Both the position numbers and the translations under genes were made by a program. Shown here piece by piece: positions 26,898 to 34,679 of a stretch of DNA of 64,000 nucleotides. How positions within the stretch are numbered: the first letter of the stretch is position 1; every line of letters starts with the position of its first letter. The notes under the pieces were generated by a model. That model made no database searches, was not told where the DNA came from, and was given only the letters and a program-made list of their open reading frames with translations. The DNA is taken from the NCBI RefSeq assembly GCF_011420305.2, contig NZ_CP061769.1, positions 3,769,001-3,833,000 on the forward strand. Direction: 5' to 3'. This stretch comes from Nocardioides ochotonae (GTDB taxonomy: Bacteria > Actinomycetota > Actinomycetes > Propionibacteriales > Nocardioidaceae).

Positions 26898-27077
26898 GCG
26901 CTCGGCGCCCACGTCGGCGCTATCGGCATGCACATCTCCCACCTTGAGGTGATCCATCACCCACTTGACGAGATATTTGTGCGTACCCGTGTGAAAGCGG
27001 TGACAATGGCCGAGGACTTGCCTGACGGGGGCACCAACGGGGATACGGCGTTCGAGGAACGCCAGCGGGAGCATTAA
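26898..27077 (+). promoter_or_regulatory. 180-base leader before the priming glycosyltransferase
   Basis: No gene seen. It contains a short perfect dyad at 26948-26961 (GGTGAT-CC-ATCACC) and an AT-rich patch (CACTTGACGAGATATTTGTG) that could carry a promoter. The GTG at 27078 has GGGAG 5 bases before it. No riboswitch or leader peptide recognised. Confidence 0.35.
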
Positions 27078-28538
27078 GTGACGGTTTTGTCCGAGCAGCA
27101 GAAGACGCGTGTCGTGAGCGCCTCGCCCAGCCGGGCGCTCCGTTACCTGCCGGCCACCGCGCTGGCCATCGACTTGGTGATCGTGGCGGCGGTCACCACG
27201 CTGGCCGCTCTCGGCCGCGAGCGGCTGGGGATCTTCGACACCGCGGCCGACGTGTCCGGGAGCCTGGCCGTGGTCGGCCCGGTGATGGTCATCGGCTGGG
27301 TGGCGGTGATCGCCCTCTCCGGCGGCTACGAGAAGCCGCTCTTCGGCGCCGGGACCGACGAATACAAGCGGGTCCTCAACGCCACCCTCGCGACCGGAGG
27401 TCTCCTCGGGGTCGGCTGCTACCTGGCCCGCTTCGACCTGAGCCGCGGGTTCTTCCTGCTCGCCTTCGCCCTCGGCGTCCCCGCCCTCCTCCTGGGCCGG
27501 TTCGCGCTGCGGCGCGCGCTGCACGGCGCCCGGCGCCGCGGCGCGCTGCGCCACCGGGTGCTGATCGCCGGCTCGCCGTCCCACGTCGACGAGGTGGCCA
27601 ACGTGTTGCGCCGCGAGCCGTGGCTCGGCTACCAGGTGGTCGGCTGCCTGACGCCGGCCTACGACCTGTCCGAGGAGACCGAACTCGGTGTCCCCGTGCT
27701 CGGCAACTCCGACGAGGCGACGTCGATGGTGCTCGAGTCCGGCGCCGACGTCATCTTCTTCGCCGGCGGGGCGCTCGGCTCCGCCAACCAGATGCGTCAG
27801 GTGGTCTGGGACCTTGAGCACCACGATGTGCAGGTCGTCGTCGCGCCCCACGTCACCGACATCTCCAGCGAGCGGGTCAACGTCCGCCCGGTGGGAGGCC
27901 TGCCGCTCATGCACATCGACCCCCCGGCCTGGAGCGACGCGTCCCGCTGGGCGAAGCGCACCTTCGACGTCATCGGCTCGGCGTGCCTGATCGCGATGCT
28001 GAGCCCGATCTTCGCCATCGCCGCCCTGCAGATCAAGCTCTTCGACAAGGGCCCCGTGCTGTTCCGCCAGACCCGCATCGGCCGCGACGGCAGCGAGTTC
28101 GGCTGCTTCAAGTTCCGCACCATGGTGGTCAACGCCGAGGCGATGGTGGCGAAGCTCCAGCAAGAGGTCGGGCAGAGCGCGCTTCTCTTCAAGATGAAGG
28201 ACGACCCCCGGATCACCAAGCCGGGCAAGTGGATGCGCCGTCTCTCGGTCGACGAGCTCCCCCAGCTCTTCAACGTCTTCAAGGGCGACATGAGCCTGGT
28301 CGGCCCGCGCCCGCAGGTCGCCCGCGAGGTCGCGCTCTACGACAACGCGATGAGCCGGCGCCTGCACGTGCGTCCCGGCATGACGGGCCTGTGGCAGGTC
28401 TCGGGCCGCAACGACCTCACCGCCGAGGAGGCCATCCGCCTCGACCTCTACTACGTCGACAACTGGTCGATGGTGCAGGACCTCTCGATCCTGGCGCGCA
28501 CCGTTAGCGCGGTCTTCAGCAGCCGCGGCGCCTACTAA
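27078..28538 (+). CDS. Polyprenyl-phosphate sugar phosphotransferase (priming glycosyltransferase)
   Basis: 486 residues from GTG 27078. Four or five N-terminal membrane segments (about 25-150) and a CoA-binding-like middle (HRVLIAGSPSHVDEVANVL) precede the catalytic C-terminal domain: KRTFDVIGSACLIAMLSPIFAIAALQIKLFDKGPVLFRQTRIGRDG, FKFRTMV, RRLSVDELPQLFNVFKGDMSLVGPRPQ and RPGMTGLWQVSGRN. This is the WcaJ/ExoY family that moves a sugar-1-phosphate onto undecaprenyl phosphate to start an exopolysaccharide repeat unit. It is the likely entry enzyme for the EPS genes spread over this window. Confidence 0.95.
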   Translation: MTVLSEQQKTRVVSASPSRALRYLPATALAIDLVIVAAVTTLAALGRERLGIFDTAADVSGSLAVVGPVMVIGWVAVIALSGGYEKPLFGAGTDEYKRVLNATLATGGLLGVGCYLARFDLSRGFFLLAFALGVPALLLGRFALRRALHGARRRGALRHRVLIAGSPSHVDEVANVLRREPWLGYQVVGCLTPAYDLSEETELGVPVLGNSDEATSMVLESGADVIFFAGGALGSANQMRQVVWDLEHHDVQVVVAPHVTDISSERVNVRPVGGLPLMHIDPPAWSDASRWAKRTFDVIGSACLIAMLSPIFAIAALQIKLFDKGPVLFRQTRIGRDGSEFGCFKFRTMVVNAEAMVAKLQQEVGQSALLFKMKDDPRITKPGKWMRRLSVDELPQLFNVFKGDMSLVGPRPQVAREVALYDNAMSRRLHVRPGMTGLWQVSGRNDLTAEEAIRLDLYYVDNWSMVQDLSILARTVSAVFSSRGAY

Positions 28539-28576
28539 TTCGACTCACCTCGTCCGACACTGCAGAAGGAATTATC

Positions 28577-29680
28577 TTGCCCGGCCTACTGGTGCACGAG
28601 TGGATCTCGACACATGGTGGTTCTGAGAACGTCCTCGAGGTCATGGCCTCGGCGTATCCAGATCAGCCCATCGCCGCCCTCTGGAAAGACGAGCCCTCCC
28701 GGTTCCCCGACAGTCGGGTACAGCAGTCTTGGTTGGCAAAGCGCCCAGCGCTGCGCCAAAGAAAGTTCCTCGCTCTCCCGTTCATGCCGCTCGTGTGGCG
28801 CCGCATGGATCTCAGCCAGTACGACTCGCTCTTGGTCAGCTCCCACGCCTTCGCGCATCAGATCGCGTCGAACCCCACGGCGCCCGCGAAGGCGCACATC
28901 TACGTCCACACGCCCGCGCGGTACGTCTGGGAACCCTCGCTCGATGCCCGCAAGGACTCGCCCCTGCTCCTACCGGCACGAGCAGCCCTGCGCTCAATGG
29001 ACCGCCGCCTGACGAGCCAGACGGCCGAGATCGCCGCGAACTCGCAGTTCGTGGCCGAGCGCATCATGGCCGCGTGGGGTCGCGAAGCCCGAGTGATCCA
29101 CCCGCCGGCAGACGTGAGCGCTATTCAAGGCAGCGGCCCATGGGCGGAGCAGGTAACAGGGGAAGAGACACGCACGTTGGCCGCCCTCCCCGATCGGTTC
29201 GTGCTCGGCGCGTCACGGTTCGTGCGGTACAAACGACTCGACCTTGCCGTCCGCGTAGGCGAACTCCTCGGTCTCCCTGTCGTACTTGCTGGCAGCGGCG
29301 AGGACCAGGCATTCCTGGAGGACGTCGCATCGAAGGCATCCGTTCCAATCCACTTCGTGCATAGGCCGTCCGACGAGCTGCTCCGCGCGCTCATGGAGAG
29401 CGCCAGCCTCTTCGTGTTCCCCCCAATCGAGGACTTCGGGATCATGCCCGTCGAAGCAGCTGCCCTCGGCACTCCATCGCTGGTGAACCGCATAGGCGGC
29501 GCAAAGGAGAGCGTGGAGAAGTTGGATGGTGGCGCCGCTGTCGACTTCTCCGATGCAACTGAGGTCCGCCAGTACGCCGAAAAGGTGATGGCGGATGACT
29601 ACTCAGACCTCGGAGTCCGTGCTCGCCACTTCAGCAACGAGCGGTTCGTCGCCGAGATCCGCGAGTGGCGCGGCGAGTAG
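28577..29680 (+). CDS. Glycosyltransferase family 4-like
   Basis: 367 residues from TTG 28577, with AGAAGGA 8 bases upstream. GT-B fold: N-terminal HEWISTHGGSENVLE, central YVHTPARYVWEP and SQFVAERI, and C-terminal GASRFVRYKRLDLAVRVGEL with VFPPIEDFGIMPVEAAALGTPSLV, the nucleotide-sugar site. Its codon choice and base composition are less G+C-rich than the neighbours, suggesting acquisition together with other EPS parts. It lies 38 bases after the priming transferase and probably adds the next sugar. Confidence 0.88.
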   Translation: MPGLLVHEWISTHGGSENVLEVMASAYPDQPIAALWKDEPSRFPDSRVQQSWLAKRPALRQRKFLALPFMPLVWRRMDLSQYDSLLVSSHAFAHQIASNPTAPAKAHIYVHTPARYVWEPSLDARKDSPLLLPARAALRSMDRRLTSQTAEIAANSQFVAERIMAAWGREARVIHPPADVSAIQGSGPWAEQVTGEETRTLAALPDRFVLGASRFVRYKRLDLAVRVGELLGLPVVLAGSGEDQAFLEDVASKASVPIHFVHRPSDELLRALMESASLFVFPPIEDFGIMPVEAAALGTPSLVNRIGGAKESVEKLDGGAAVDFSDATEVRQYAEKVMADDYSDLGVRARHFSNERFVAEIREWRGE

Positions 29681-29772
29681 GTGCGTGACCCGAGTCCACC
29701 TAGCCGGTCCGACCGATGCAGCTGAGGCCGGTCAACCGGCCAGCGAAGATCGGCACCTCGGCCCGGCCTGAA

Positions 29773-29815
29773 CGTCGAAGCCCCCGCCCGGCAGTGCCGG
29801 ACGGGGGCTTCGACG
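29773..29815. terminator. Bidirectional terminator
   Basis: Perfect 14-base outer arms (29773-29786 and 29802-29815) with an inner CCGGCA/TGCCGG extension, between the convergent glycosyltransferase and cupin genes. Confidence 0.85.
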
Positions 29816-29828
29816 TAGCGTGGTGTGA

Positions 29829-30212
29829 CTACTCCGGGGAACGCCCGTAGTCGTCCTCGAGACGGACGATGTCGTCCTCGCCGGTGTAGCGGCCCATCTG
29901 GATCTCGACGATCTGGAGGAGCTCGTCCTCCTCGTTGGTGATCCGGTGCGCCTGGCCGATCGCCACGTCGACGGTCTGCCCCGGCCCGGCGATGACGGTC
30001 TCGCCGTCGATCACGCAGGTGGCCTTGCCGCTCACGATGAACCAGTGCTCGGCGCGGTGCTCGTGGGTCTGGTAGGACAGCCGCTGGTGCGGCTGGACGT
30101 CGATCCGCTTCACCTTGAAGCCGTCGCCCTCGTCGAGCACGTACCACGCGCCCCACGGTCGCTGCTCGGACTCACCCGTCATCGTCATGTCCACCCTGAA
30201 GTTTGTAGGCAT
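29829..30212 (-). CDS. Mannose-6-phosphate isomerase type II-like cupin
   Basis: 127 residues. RPWGAWYVLDEGDGFKVKRIDVQPHQRLSYQTHEHRAEHWFIVSGKATCVIDGE is the cupin of bifunctional mannose-1-phosphate guanylyltransferase/phosphomannose isomerases, with metal-binding His and Glu residues in HEHRAEHW and the second motif at AHRITNEEDE. It stands alone without the nucleotidyltransferase half. It could supply mannose-6-phosphate for GDP-mannose, the substrate of the gmd enzymes nearby. Confidence 0.85.
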   Translation of the reverse strand: MPTNFRVDMTMTGESEQRPWGAWYVLDEGDGFKVKRIDVQPHQRLSYQTHEHRAEHWFIVSGKATCVIDGETVIAGPGQTVDVAIGQAHRITNEEDELLQIVEIQMGRYTGEDDIVRLEDDYGRSPE

Positions 30213-30260
30213 GGGACATCCCCGTCCCCGTAAGCGCCCAGCCTAGGCGCTCAGGACGAG

Positions 30261-30280
30261 AAGGTGGACCAGATCACCTT
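30261..30280. promoter_or_regulatory. Dyad upstream of the cupin gene
   Basis: AAGGTG-N8-CACCTT, a perfect 6-8-6 inverted repeat about 48 bases before the cupin start and just upstream of a TAGGCT-like -10 box. Regulator unknown. Confidence 0.35.
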
Positions 30281-30296
30281 GGGTGTCGGCCGCGTC

Positions 30297-30581
30297 TCAG
30301 CGGCGGCGCAGTCCGCGCAGTGCCGGGCGCACGTCGGCGAGGAAGACGAAGGCCGCGATCACGAAGACCAGGCTGAGGAAGAACGGCAGGATCGGCACGA
30401 AGGAGAACAGCACGCCGAGGCCGAGGAGGATCGTCCACCCCTGCTTGGTCCACTTGCCGGCGGCGGTGTACTCCTCTGCGGGGTGCATCAGGCTGATCAC
30501 GAAGGCGAAGATCGCCACCACCAGCAGGCCGAACCGCACCAGCAGGCCGACCATGCCCTCGATCGCGAAGATGTCCATCAC
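30297..30581 (-). CDS. DUF2516 family membrane protein
   Basis: 94 residues with membrane segments at about 10-31 (GLLVRFGLLVVAIFAFVISL) and 50-80 (ILLGLGVLFSFVPILPFFLS), separated by YTAAGKWTKQGW. This matches the short actinobacterial DUF2516 family. It lies downstream of hbhA and the XRE regulator, the order I recall for Rv0474-Rv0475-Rv0476 in M. tuberculosis, which supports the assignment. Function unknown. Confidence 0.8.
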   Translation of the reverse strand: MMDIFAIEGMVGLLVRFGLLVVAIFAFVISLMHPAEEYTAAGKWTKQGWTILLGLGVLFSFVPILPFFLSLVFVIAAFVFLADVRPALRGLRRR

Positions 30582-30633
30582 CCCTCCAGCCTACAGAGCA
30601 GCGTCGACCCGCGACGGGCCCGAACGCGCACGG

Positions 30634-30659
30634 GGCCCGCGGACCGGGGTCCGCGGGCC
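30634..30659 (-). terminator. Hairpin between hbhA and DUF2516 genes
   Basis: Perfect 12-base arms (30634-30645 and 30648-30659) in the gap after the hbhA stop. Likely terminates or attenuates transcription before the DUF2516 gene. Confidence 0.6.
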
Positions 30660-30687
30660 TCGTGGTGGTGCGTGAGGGCTGTGAGGA

Positions 30688-31362
30688 TCAGTCGCCGACC
30701 TTGGCGGCGGCGTCGGTCGCGGCGTTGCCGACCGCCGACGCGGTCTTCTTCGCGGCGGTGACGGTCGCCTTCGCACTGCTCTTCGGCGCGCTCGACTTCG
30801 TGGCGGCGGTCTTGCGGGTCGCCGTCGCCGACTTCTTCGCCGTCGAGGTCGCCTTCTTGGCCGTCGACTTCGTCGCCGCCGCGCCCTGGGTGCGGGTCGT
30901 CTTGGCCTTGGCGGTCATGGTCTTCGCCGCGCTCACGGCCTCCTGGGTGGACTGCTGGCGCCGGATCCGGGTCAGCAGCGCCTCGCCACGCTGAGCGAGC
31001 TCGCCGTAGGCATCGACGACGGTCGCGACGTTGTCGTCGACGACCCCCTGGAGGCGGGCGGGCAGCGCGAGCGCCTCGGACTGGAGCTCGGCGACCCGGG
31101 CCTCGACGGCGCTGCGGCGCTCGCGGGCGTCCTTGCCGAGCTCCTCGACGCGGGTGCTGACGGCCGTGGCGGCCTGCTTGCGCAGCGCCTGCGGGTCGAG
31201 GTCGATCGCGGTGACGCTCTGCTGCACCTGGGCGACGTAGCCCCGCACGGTCGAGACCGCGAGGTCCGCGACGCCGGCACCGGCGTAGAGGGTGCGGGTC
31301 GCGCCCGCACGCAGGTCGAGGTTCTTGAGGTCGAGCTTGGTCTCAGACGTGGTCCTGGCCAT
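30688..31362 (-). CDS. hbhA: Heparin-binding haemagglutinin-like protein (HbhA family)
   Basis: 224 residues from ATG 31360-31362, with AAGGAGG 6 bases upstream. A short N-terminus, one amphipathic/hydrophobic stretch (LYAGAGVADLAVSTVRGYV), a long coiled coil (VEELGKDARERRSAVEARVAELQSEAL split by charged repeats), and a Lys/Ala/Thr-rich tail (AKKATSTAKKSATATRKTAA) reproduce the mycobacterial HbhA plan. HbhA is a surface or cytosolic-membrane adhesin that binds sulfated glycans and lipid inclusions. Preceded by its XRE regulator and followed by DUF2516, a conserved order. Adhesion in this organism is untested. Confidence 0.85.
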   Translation of the reverse strand: MARTTSETKLDLKNLDLRAGATRTLYAGAGVADLAVSTVRGYVAQVQQSVTAIDLDPQALRKQAATAVSTRVEELGKDARERRSAVEARVAELQSEALALPARLQGVVDDNVATVVDAYGELAQRGEALLTRIRRQQSTQEAVSAAKTMTAKAKTTRTQGAAATKSTAKKATSTAKKSATATRKTAATKSSAPKSSAKATVTAAKKTASAVGNAATDAAAKVGD

Positions 31363-31415
31363 GACGGCCTCCTTCGGATGGGTGCGGCCCGACCCCATGT
31401 CGGGCCGTCGGGGTG

Positions 31416-31802
31416 CTAGCTGTCGTCGCCCGCGTCGCGCGGCGCGGCGGCATTGAGCGCGAGGAACGAGGCGTAGACGTCGAGCAGTGACTGCTTCTGC
31501 CGCTCGGTCAGCCCGGTGTCGTTGAGGACCGCGAGCTCCACCGAGCCGCCGGCCCCGTCCTCCGGACTGAGGATCCCGGCCCGCAGGTAGAGCTGCTCGG
31601 CGGAGATCCGCAACGCCTTCGCGATCTGCTGGAGCACCTCGGCGGAGGGCTTGCGCAGGCCGCGCTCGATCTGGCTCAGGTAGGGGTTGGAGACCCCGGC
31701 CAGCTCGGCGAGCTGCCGCAGGGAGAGCTGCGCGGACGTGCGCTGCTCCCGCAGGTAGTCCCCCAGCCCCTCGACGGTCTTGCCGACCTTGCCCTTTGCC
31801 AT
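31416..31802 (-). CDS. XRE family transcriptional regulator
   Basis: 128 residues. The Cro/C1 HTH at about 14-70 is clear: LGDYLREQRTSAQLSLRQLAELAGVSNPYLSQIERGLRKPSAEVLQQIAKAL. The C-terminal third (LTERQKQSLLDVYASFLALN) resembles the mycobacterial Rv0474 product upstream of hbhA. CTTGC/GCAAG dyads lie just upstream of its start and are candidate autoregulatory sites. It probably controls hbhA, which begins 53 bases after its stop. Confidence 0.9.
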   Translation of the reverse strand: MAKGKVGKTVEGLGDYLREQRTSAQLSLRQLAELAGVSNPYLSQIERGLRKPSAEVLQQIAKALRISAEQLYLRAGILSPEDGAGGSVELAVLNDTGLTERQKQSLLDVYASFLALNAAAPRDAGDDS

Positions 31803-31813
31803 GCCCCCATCCT

Positions 31814-31895
31814 GCTTGCTGCTGCTAGCAATTGCAAGCGCATGGGGTCATGAAACCTCGATATTACGCAGGAAACTCCGCTTGCCAGGGCAAGC
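31814..31895. promoter_or_regulatory. Paired GCTTGC/GCAAGC operators
   Basis: Two inverted repeats share the same half-site: GCTTGC (31814-31819) with GCAAGC (31834-31839), and the tighter GCTTGCC-AG-GGCAAGC at 31880-31895. They sit directly upstream of the minus-strand XRE gene. Four matching half-sites suggest cooperative binding by that regulator. Confidence 0.55.
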
Positions 31896-31902
31896 AGACG
31901 CG

Positions 31903-32856
31903 CTAGAGGGTCGCCCGCACCTCGCCCACGACCCGACCTCCGCCGAGCAGCGGGGCCTCCCCGGTGGCACGCAGCGCCGCGCCGTCCACGCCCTGCACGG
32001 CATCGATCCCGCTGCGGACCAGGGCGGCCGCCATCACCACCGGCCGGGCCCGGTCGCCGCCGTCCTCGATCTTGAGCGCGAACGCGCGCCCGTCGGCCAG
32101 CGCGACCACCTCGCACGCCTCGGCGCCGAACTTCGCGATCGCGCCGGGCAGCGCGCCCAGCAGCAGTCGTTCGTCACGGCGGGTGCCGGAGACGTACTCC
32201 GGGTGCCGGCGGATCGCGTCGGCGACCCGGCGCTCCGCCCCGTCGGTCGCGGTGGCCAACAGCGCGAACGCGCGGGCCAGCCCGGTCAGCGAGGCCGACA
32301 GCAGCGGGGCGCCGCAGCCGTCTACCGCGACCACCGCGGGCTCGCCCGTCAGCTCCTCGAAGGTGGTCCGGATCGCGACCTGCAACGGGTGCCCGGGATC
32401 GAGGTAGGTCGCGGTGTCCCACCCGTTGACCACGCAGGTCGCCAGCATCGCGGCGTGCTTGCCCGAGCAGTTCATGTGCACGGCATCGGCGGCGCCGCCG
32501 TCACGCAGCAGCCGCTCGCGCTCCCCGGCGTCGAGGGGGAGGTCCGCGGGGTTGCGCAACGCGGTCTCCTCGAGCCCGGCGCCGGCCAGGATCTCGCGCA
32601 CCCCGTCGACGTGGATCTGCTCCCCGGAGTGCGAGGCGCATCCCAGCGCCAGCAGCCGCGGCGGCAGGTCGAGACCGGCGCGGACCATCGCGAGCGCCTG
32701 CAGCGGCTTGTTGCACGAGCGCGGCAGGATCGGCGAGGCCACGTCCCCGAGCGACCAGTCGACCCGGCCGGCGGCGTCCAGGGCCACCACCGAGCCGTGG
32801 TGGCGGCCCTCCACGAATCCGGAACGGACGACCTCGGCGACGACAGGCAGTGACAT
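31903..32856 (-). CDS. Asparaginase family protein (PF06089 type)
   Basis: 317 residues from ATG 32854-32856. AEVVRSGFVEGRHHGSVVALD, ILPRSCNKPLQALAMV, GCASHSGEQIHVDGV and HMNCSGKHAAML are diagnostic of the asparaginase II family found in actinobacteria and rhizobia, probably hydrolysing asparagine to aspartate and ammonia. It stands between the XRE-hbhA unit and the divergent APS kinase fusion. Cytosolic: no signal peptide. Confidence 0.88.
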   Translation of the reverse strand: MSLPVVAEVVRSGFVEGRHHGSVVALDAAGRVDWSLGDVASPILPRSCNKPLQALAMVRAGLDLPPRLLALGCASHSGEQIHVDGVREILAGAGLEETALRNPADLPLDAGERERLLRDGGAADAVHMNCSGKHAAMLATCVVNGWDTATYLDPGHPLQVAIRTTFEELTGEPAVVAVDGCGAPLLSASLTGLARAFALLATATDGAERRVADAIRRHPEYVSGTRRDERLLLGALPGAIAKFGAEACEVVALADGRAFALKIEDGGDRARPVVMAAALVRSGIDAVQGVDGAALRATGEAPLLGGGRVVGEVRATL

Positions 32857-32897
32857 GGCTGCCAGCATGCCAGCGCTCCCGTGACAGGATTGCCGCC

Positions 32898-34679
32898 GTG
32901 TCGACCCCACCGCTGCCACAGTTCTGCCCCACCGCACGTGAGCTCGACGACCTCGAGCTGCTCGTCACCGGGGCCCTGAGCCCGACCACGGCGTTCAACC
33001 AGCCGGGCAGCCCGGTCACCCTGACACTGCCGGGCGACGTCGAGGCCGCCGCCACCGAGGCAGGCGGCGTGGAGCTGGTCGACCCCGAGGGGTTGCCGCT
33101 CGCCCGGGTCACGGTCCCCGGCGGACAGGTGGAGCCGCTGACCCACGCCCAGTTCGGCCCGTTCCGCCGGCTCTACCTCGCCCCCGCGACCGTGCGGCAG
33201 CAGTACGCCGACCGCACGTTCGTGCCGGTCACCGACGCGCTGACGCTCGCCCAGCTGGACACGCTGCGTGCGGCCGGGCCGGTGGCGCTCCTGGCGCTGG
33301 TCGGCCACGGCACCCCGCTGCTGTCCCCGGTGGCGCTGCTGCGCGCGACGCTCCGCGCCGCCGACCTCCTCGACGACGCGGTGGTGGTGGCGGTGCCGCT
33401 CGCGGCCCGCGGCGACGCGGCCGTCGACCACGAGCTCGGCCTCCAGGTGGTGGCCACCTACGCCGGCCCCGACCGGGTGCTCGGGCTGAGCGACGACGAC
33501 GGCGACCTCCCGGCCGGCGTCGCGGAGATCGTCGACCGCGACCAGCCCCCGGCCGACCGCCAGGGCCTGGTCCTCTTCTTCACCGGCCTGTCCGGCAGCG
33601 GCAAGTCCACCCTGGCCCGCGCGCTGATGGACCGCCTCCTCGAGCAGGGCACCCGCACCGTCACCTCCCTGGACGGCGACGTCGTCCGCCGCAACCTCTC
33701 GGCCGGCCTGTCCTTCTCCAAGGCCGACCGCGAGACCAACATCCGCCGCATCGGCTGGGTCGCCGCGGAGATCTCGCGCCACGGCGGGGTCGCGGTCTGC
33801 AGCCCGATCGCGCCGTTCGACGAGACCCGCCAGCAGGTCCGGGGCATGGTCGAGGAGGCCGGCGGCGCCTTCTTCCTGGTCCACGTCGCCACCCCGCTGG
33901 AGGAGTGCGAGCGCCGTGACCGCAAGGGCCTCTACGCCAAGGCCCGCCGCGGCGAGATCCCCGAGTTCACCGGCATCTCCTCGCCCTACGAGGTCCCCGC
34001 CGACGCCGACGTCGTCGTCGACACCACCGGCCGCACCATCGACGCCGCCCTCGCCGACGTCCTGGCCGCTCTGCGCACCTCCGGCCACCTCGACCTGACC
34101 GACCCGGGAGTCGAGCCTGTCGAAACCCCGTCAGCAGACCACCTCAAGGTCCTCTTCGTCTGCACCGCCAACATCTGCCGCTCCCCCTTCATGGAGCGCC
34201 TCGCCCGCCACCTGGCCGGCCCCGACGCCAGCGTCACCTTCACCAGTGCCGGCACCCACGGCTTCCCCGAGCACCCGATGGACGAGGTCATGGCCACGAC
34301 CTTCGGCCCTCGGGGGGTCGTCGACCACGACACCTTCCGCAGCCGCCCGCTCACCCGCGAGCTCCTCGACGAGCACGACCTGGTCCTCACCGCGGAGGCC
34401 GCGCACCGCGCGTTCATCCTCGATGACCACCCGGCGCTGTTCCGCAAGGTCTTCACCCTGGGACAGTTCGACGAGGCCGTGCGCACCGTCGGCGCCGGCC
34501 TCACCGGCCGCAAGCTGCTCACGGCCGTGGCCGAGCAGCGCGGCACCGCCTCGGCCGACCTCGACGTCGCCGACCCCTACCGTCGCGGGCCGGATGCCGC
34601 CGAGACCGCCGCCGCGGTGATCGAGGCCCACCTGCGCCACATCGTCCCTGCCCTCACCGGAGCGGAGCCCCGCGCGTGA
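32898..34679 (+). CDS. cysC: Fusion: ATP-sulfurylase-like domain, APS kinase (CysC) and LMW phosphatase
   Basis: 593 residues from GTG 32898. Residues 1-215 resemble the PUA and core domains of ATP sulfurylase (GALSPTTAFNQPGSPVTLTL; LPLARVTVPGG) but lack the catalytic QxRNPxHxxH stretch, so this part is probably inactive. Residues 225-395 are a full APS kinase: P-loop FTGLSGSGKS (228-237), DGDVVRRNLSAGLSFSKADRETNIRRIG, and CSPIAPF. Residues 415-590 are a low-molecular-weight phosphatase: CTANICRS (C422) and general acid D559 in DVADPY. APS kinase makes PAPS. The linker around GVEPVETPS is encoded by an actinobacterial repeat-like sequence. The next gene starts inside its stop codon. Confidence 0.9.
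   Translation: MSTPPLPQFCPTARELDDLELLVTGALSPTTAFNQPGSPVTLTLPGDVEAAATEAGGVELVDPEGLPLARVTVPGGQVEPLTHAQFGPFRRLYLAPATVRQQYADRTFVPVTDALTLAQLDTLRAAGPVALLALVGHGTPLLSPVALLRATLRAADLLDDAVVVAVPLAARGDAAVDHELGLQVVATYAGPDRVLGLSDDDGDLPAGVAEIVDRDQPPADRQGLVLFFTGLSGSGKSTLARALMDRLLEQGTRTVTSLDGDVVRRNLSAGLSFSKADRETNIRRIGWVAAEISRHGGVAVCSPIAPFDETRQQVRGMVEEAGGAFFLVHVATPLEECERRDRKGLYAKARRGEIPEFTGISSPYEVPADADVVVDTTGRTIDAALADVLAALRTSGHLDLTDPGVEPVETPSADHLKVLFVCTANICRSPFMERLARHLAGPDASVTFTSAGTHGFPEHPMDEVMATTFGPRGVVDHDTFRSRPLTRELLDEHDLVLTAEAAHRAFILDDHPALFRKVFTLGQFDEAVRTVGAGLTGRKLLTAVAEQRGTASADLDVADPYRRGPDAAETAAAVIEAHLRHIVPALTGAEPRA
34107..34129. repeat. REP-like sequence inside the cysC fusion gene
   Basis: GAGTCGAGCCTGTCGAAACC and neighbours match, from memory, the dispersed actinobacterial repeat GGTTTCGACAGGCTCAACC. 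Here it encodes the interdomain linker GVEPVETP between kinase and phosphatase domains. Confidence 0.5.
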
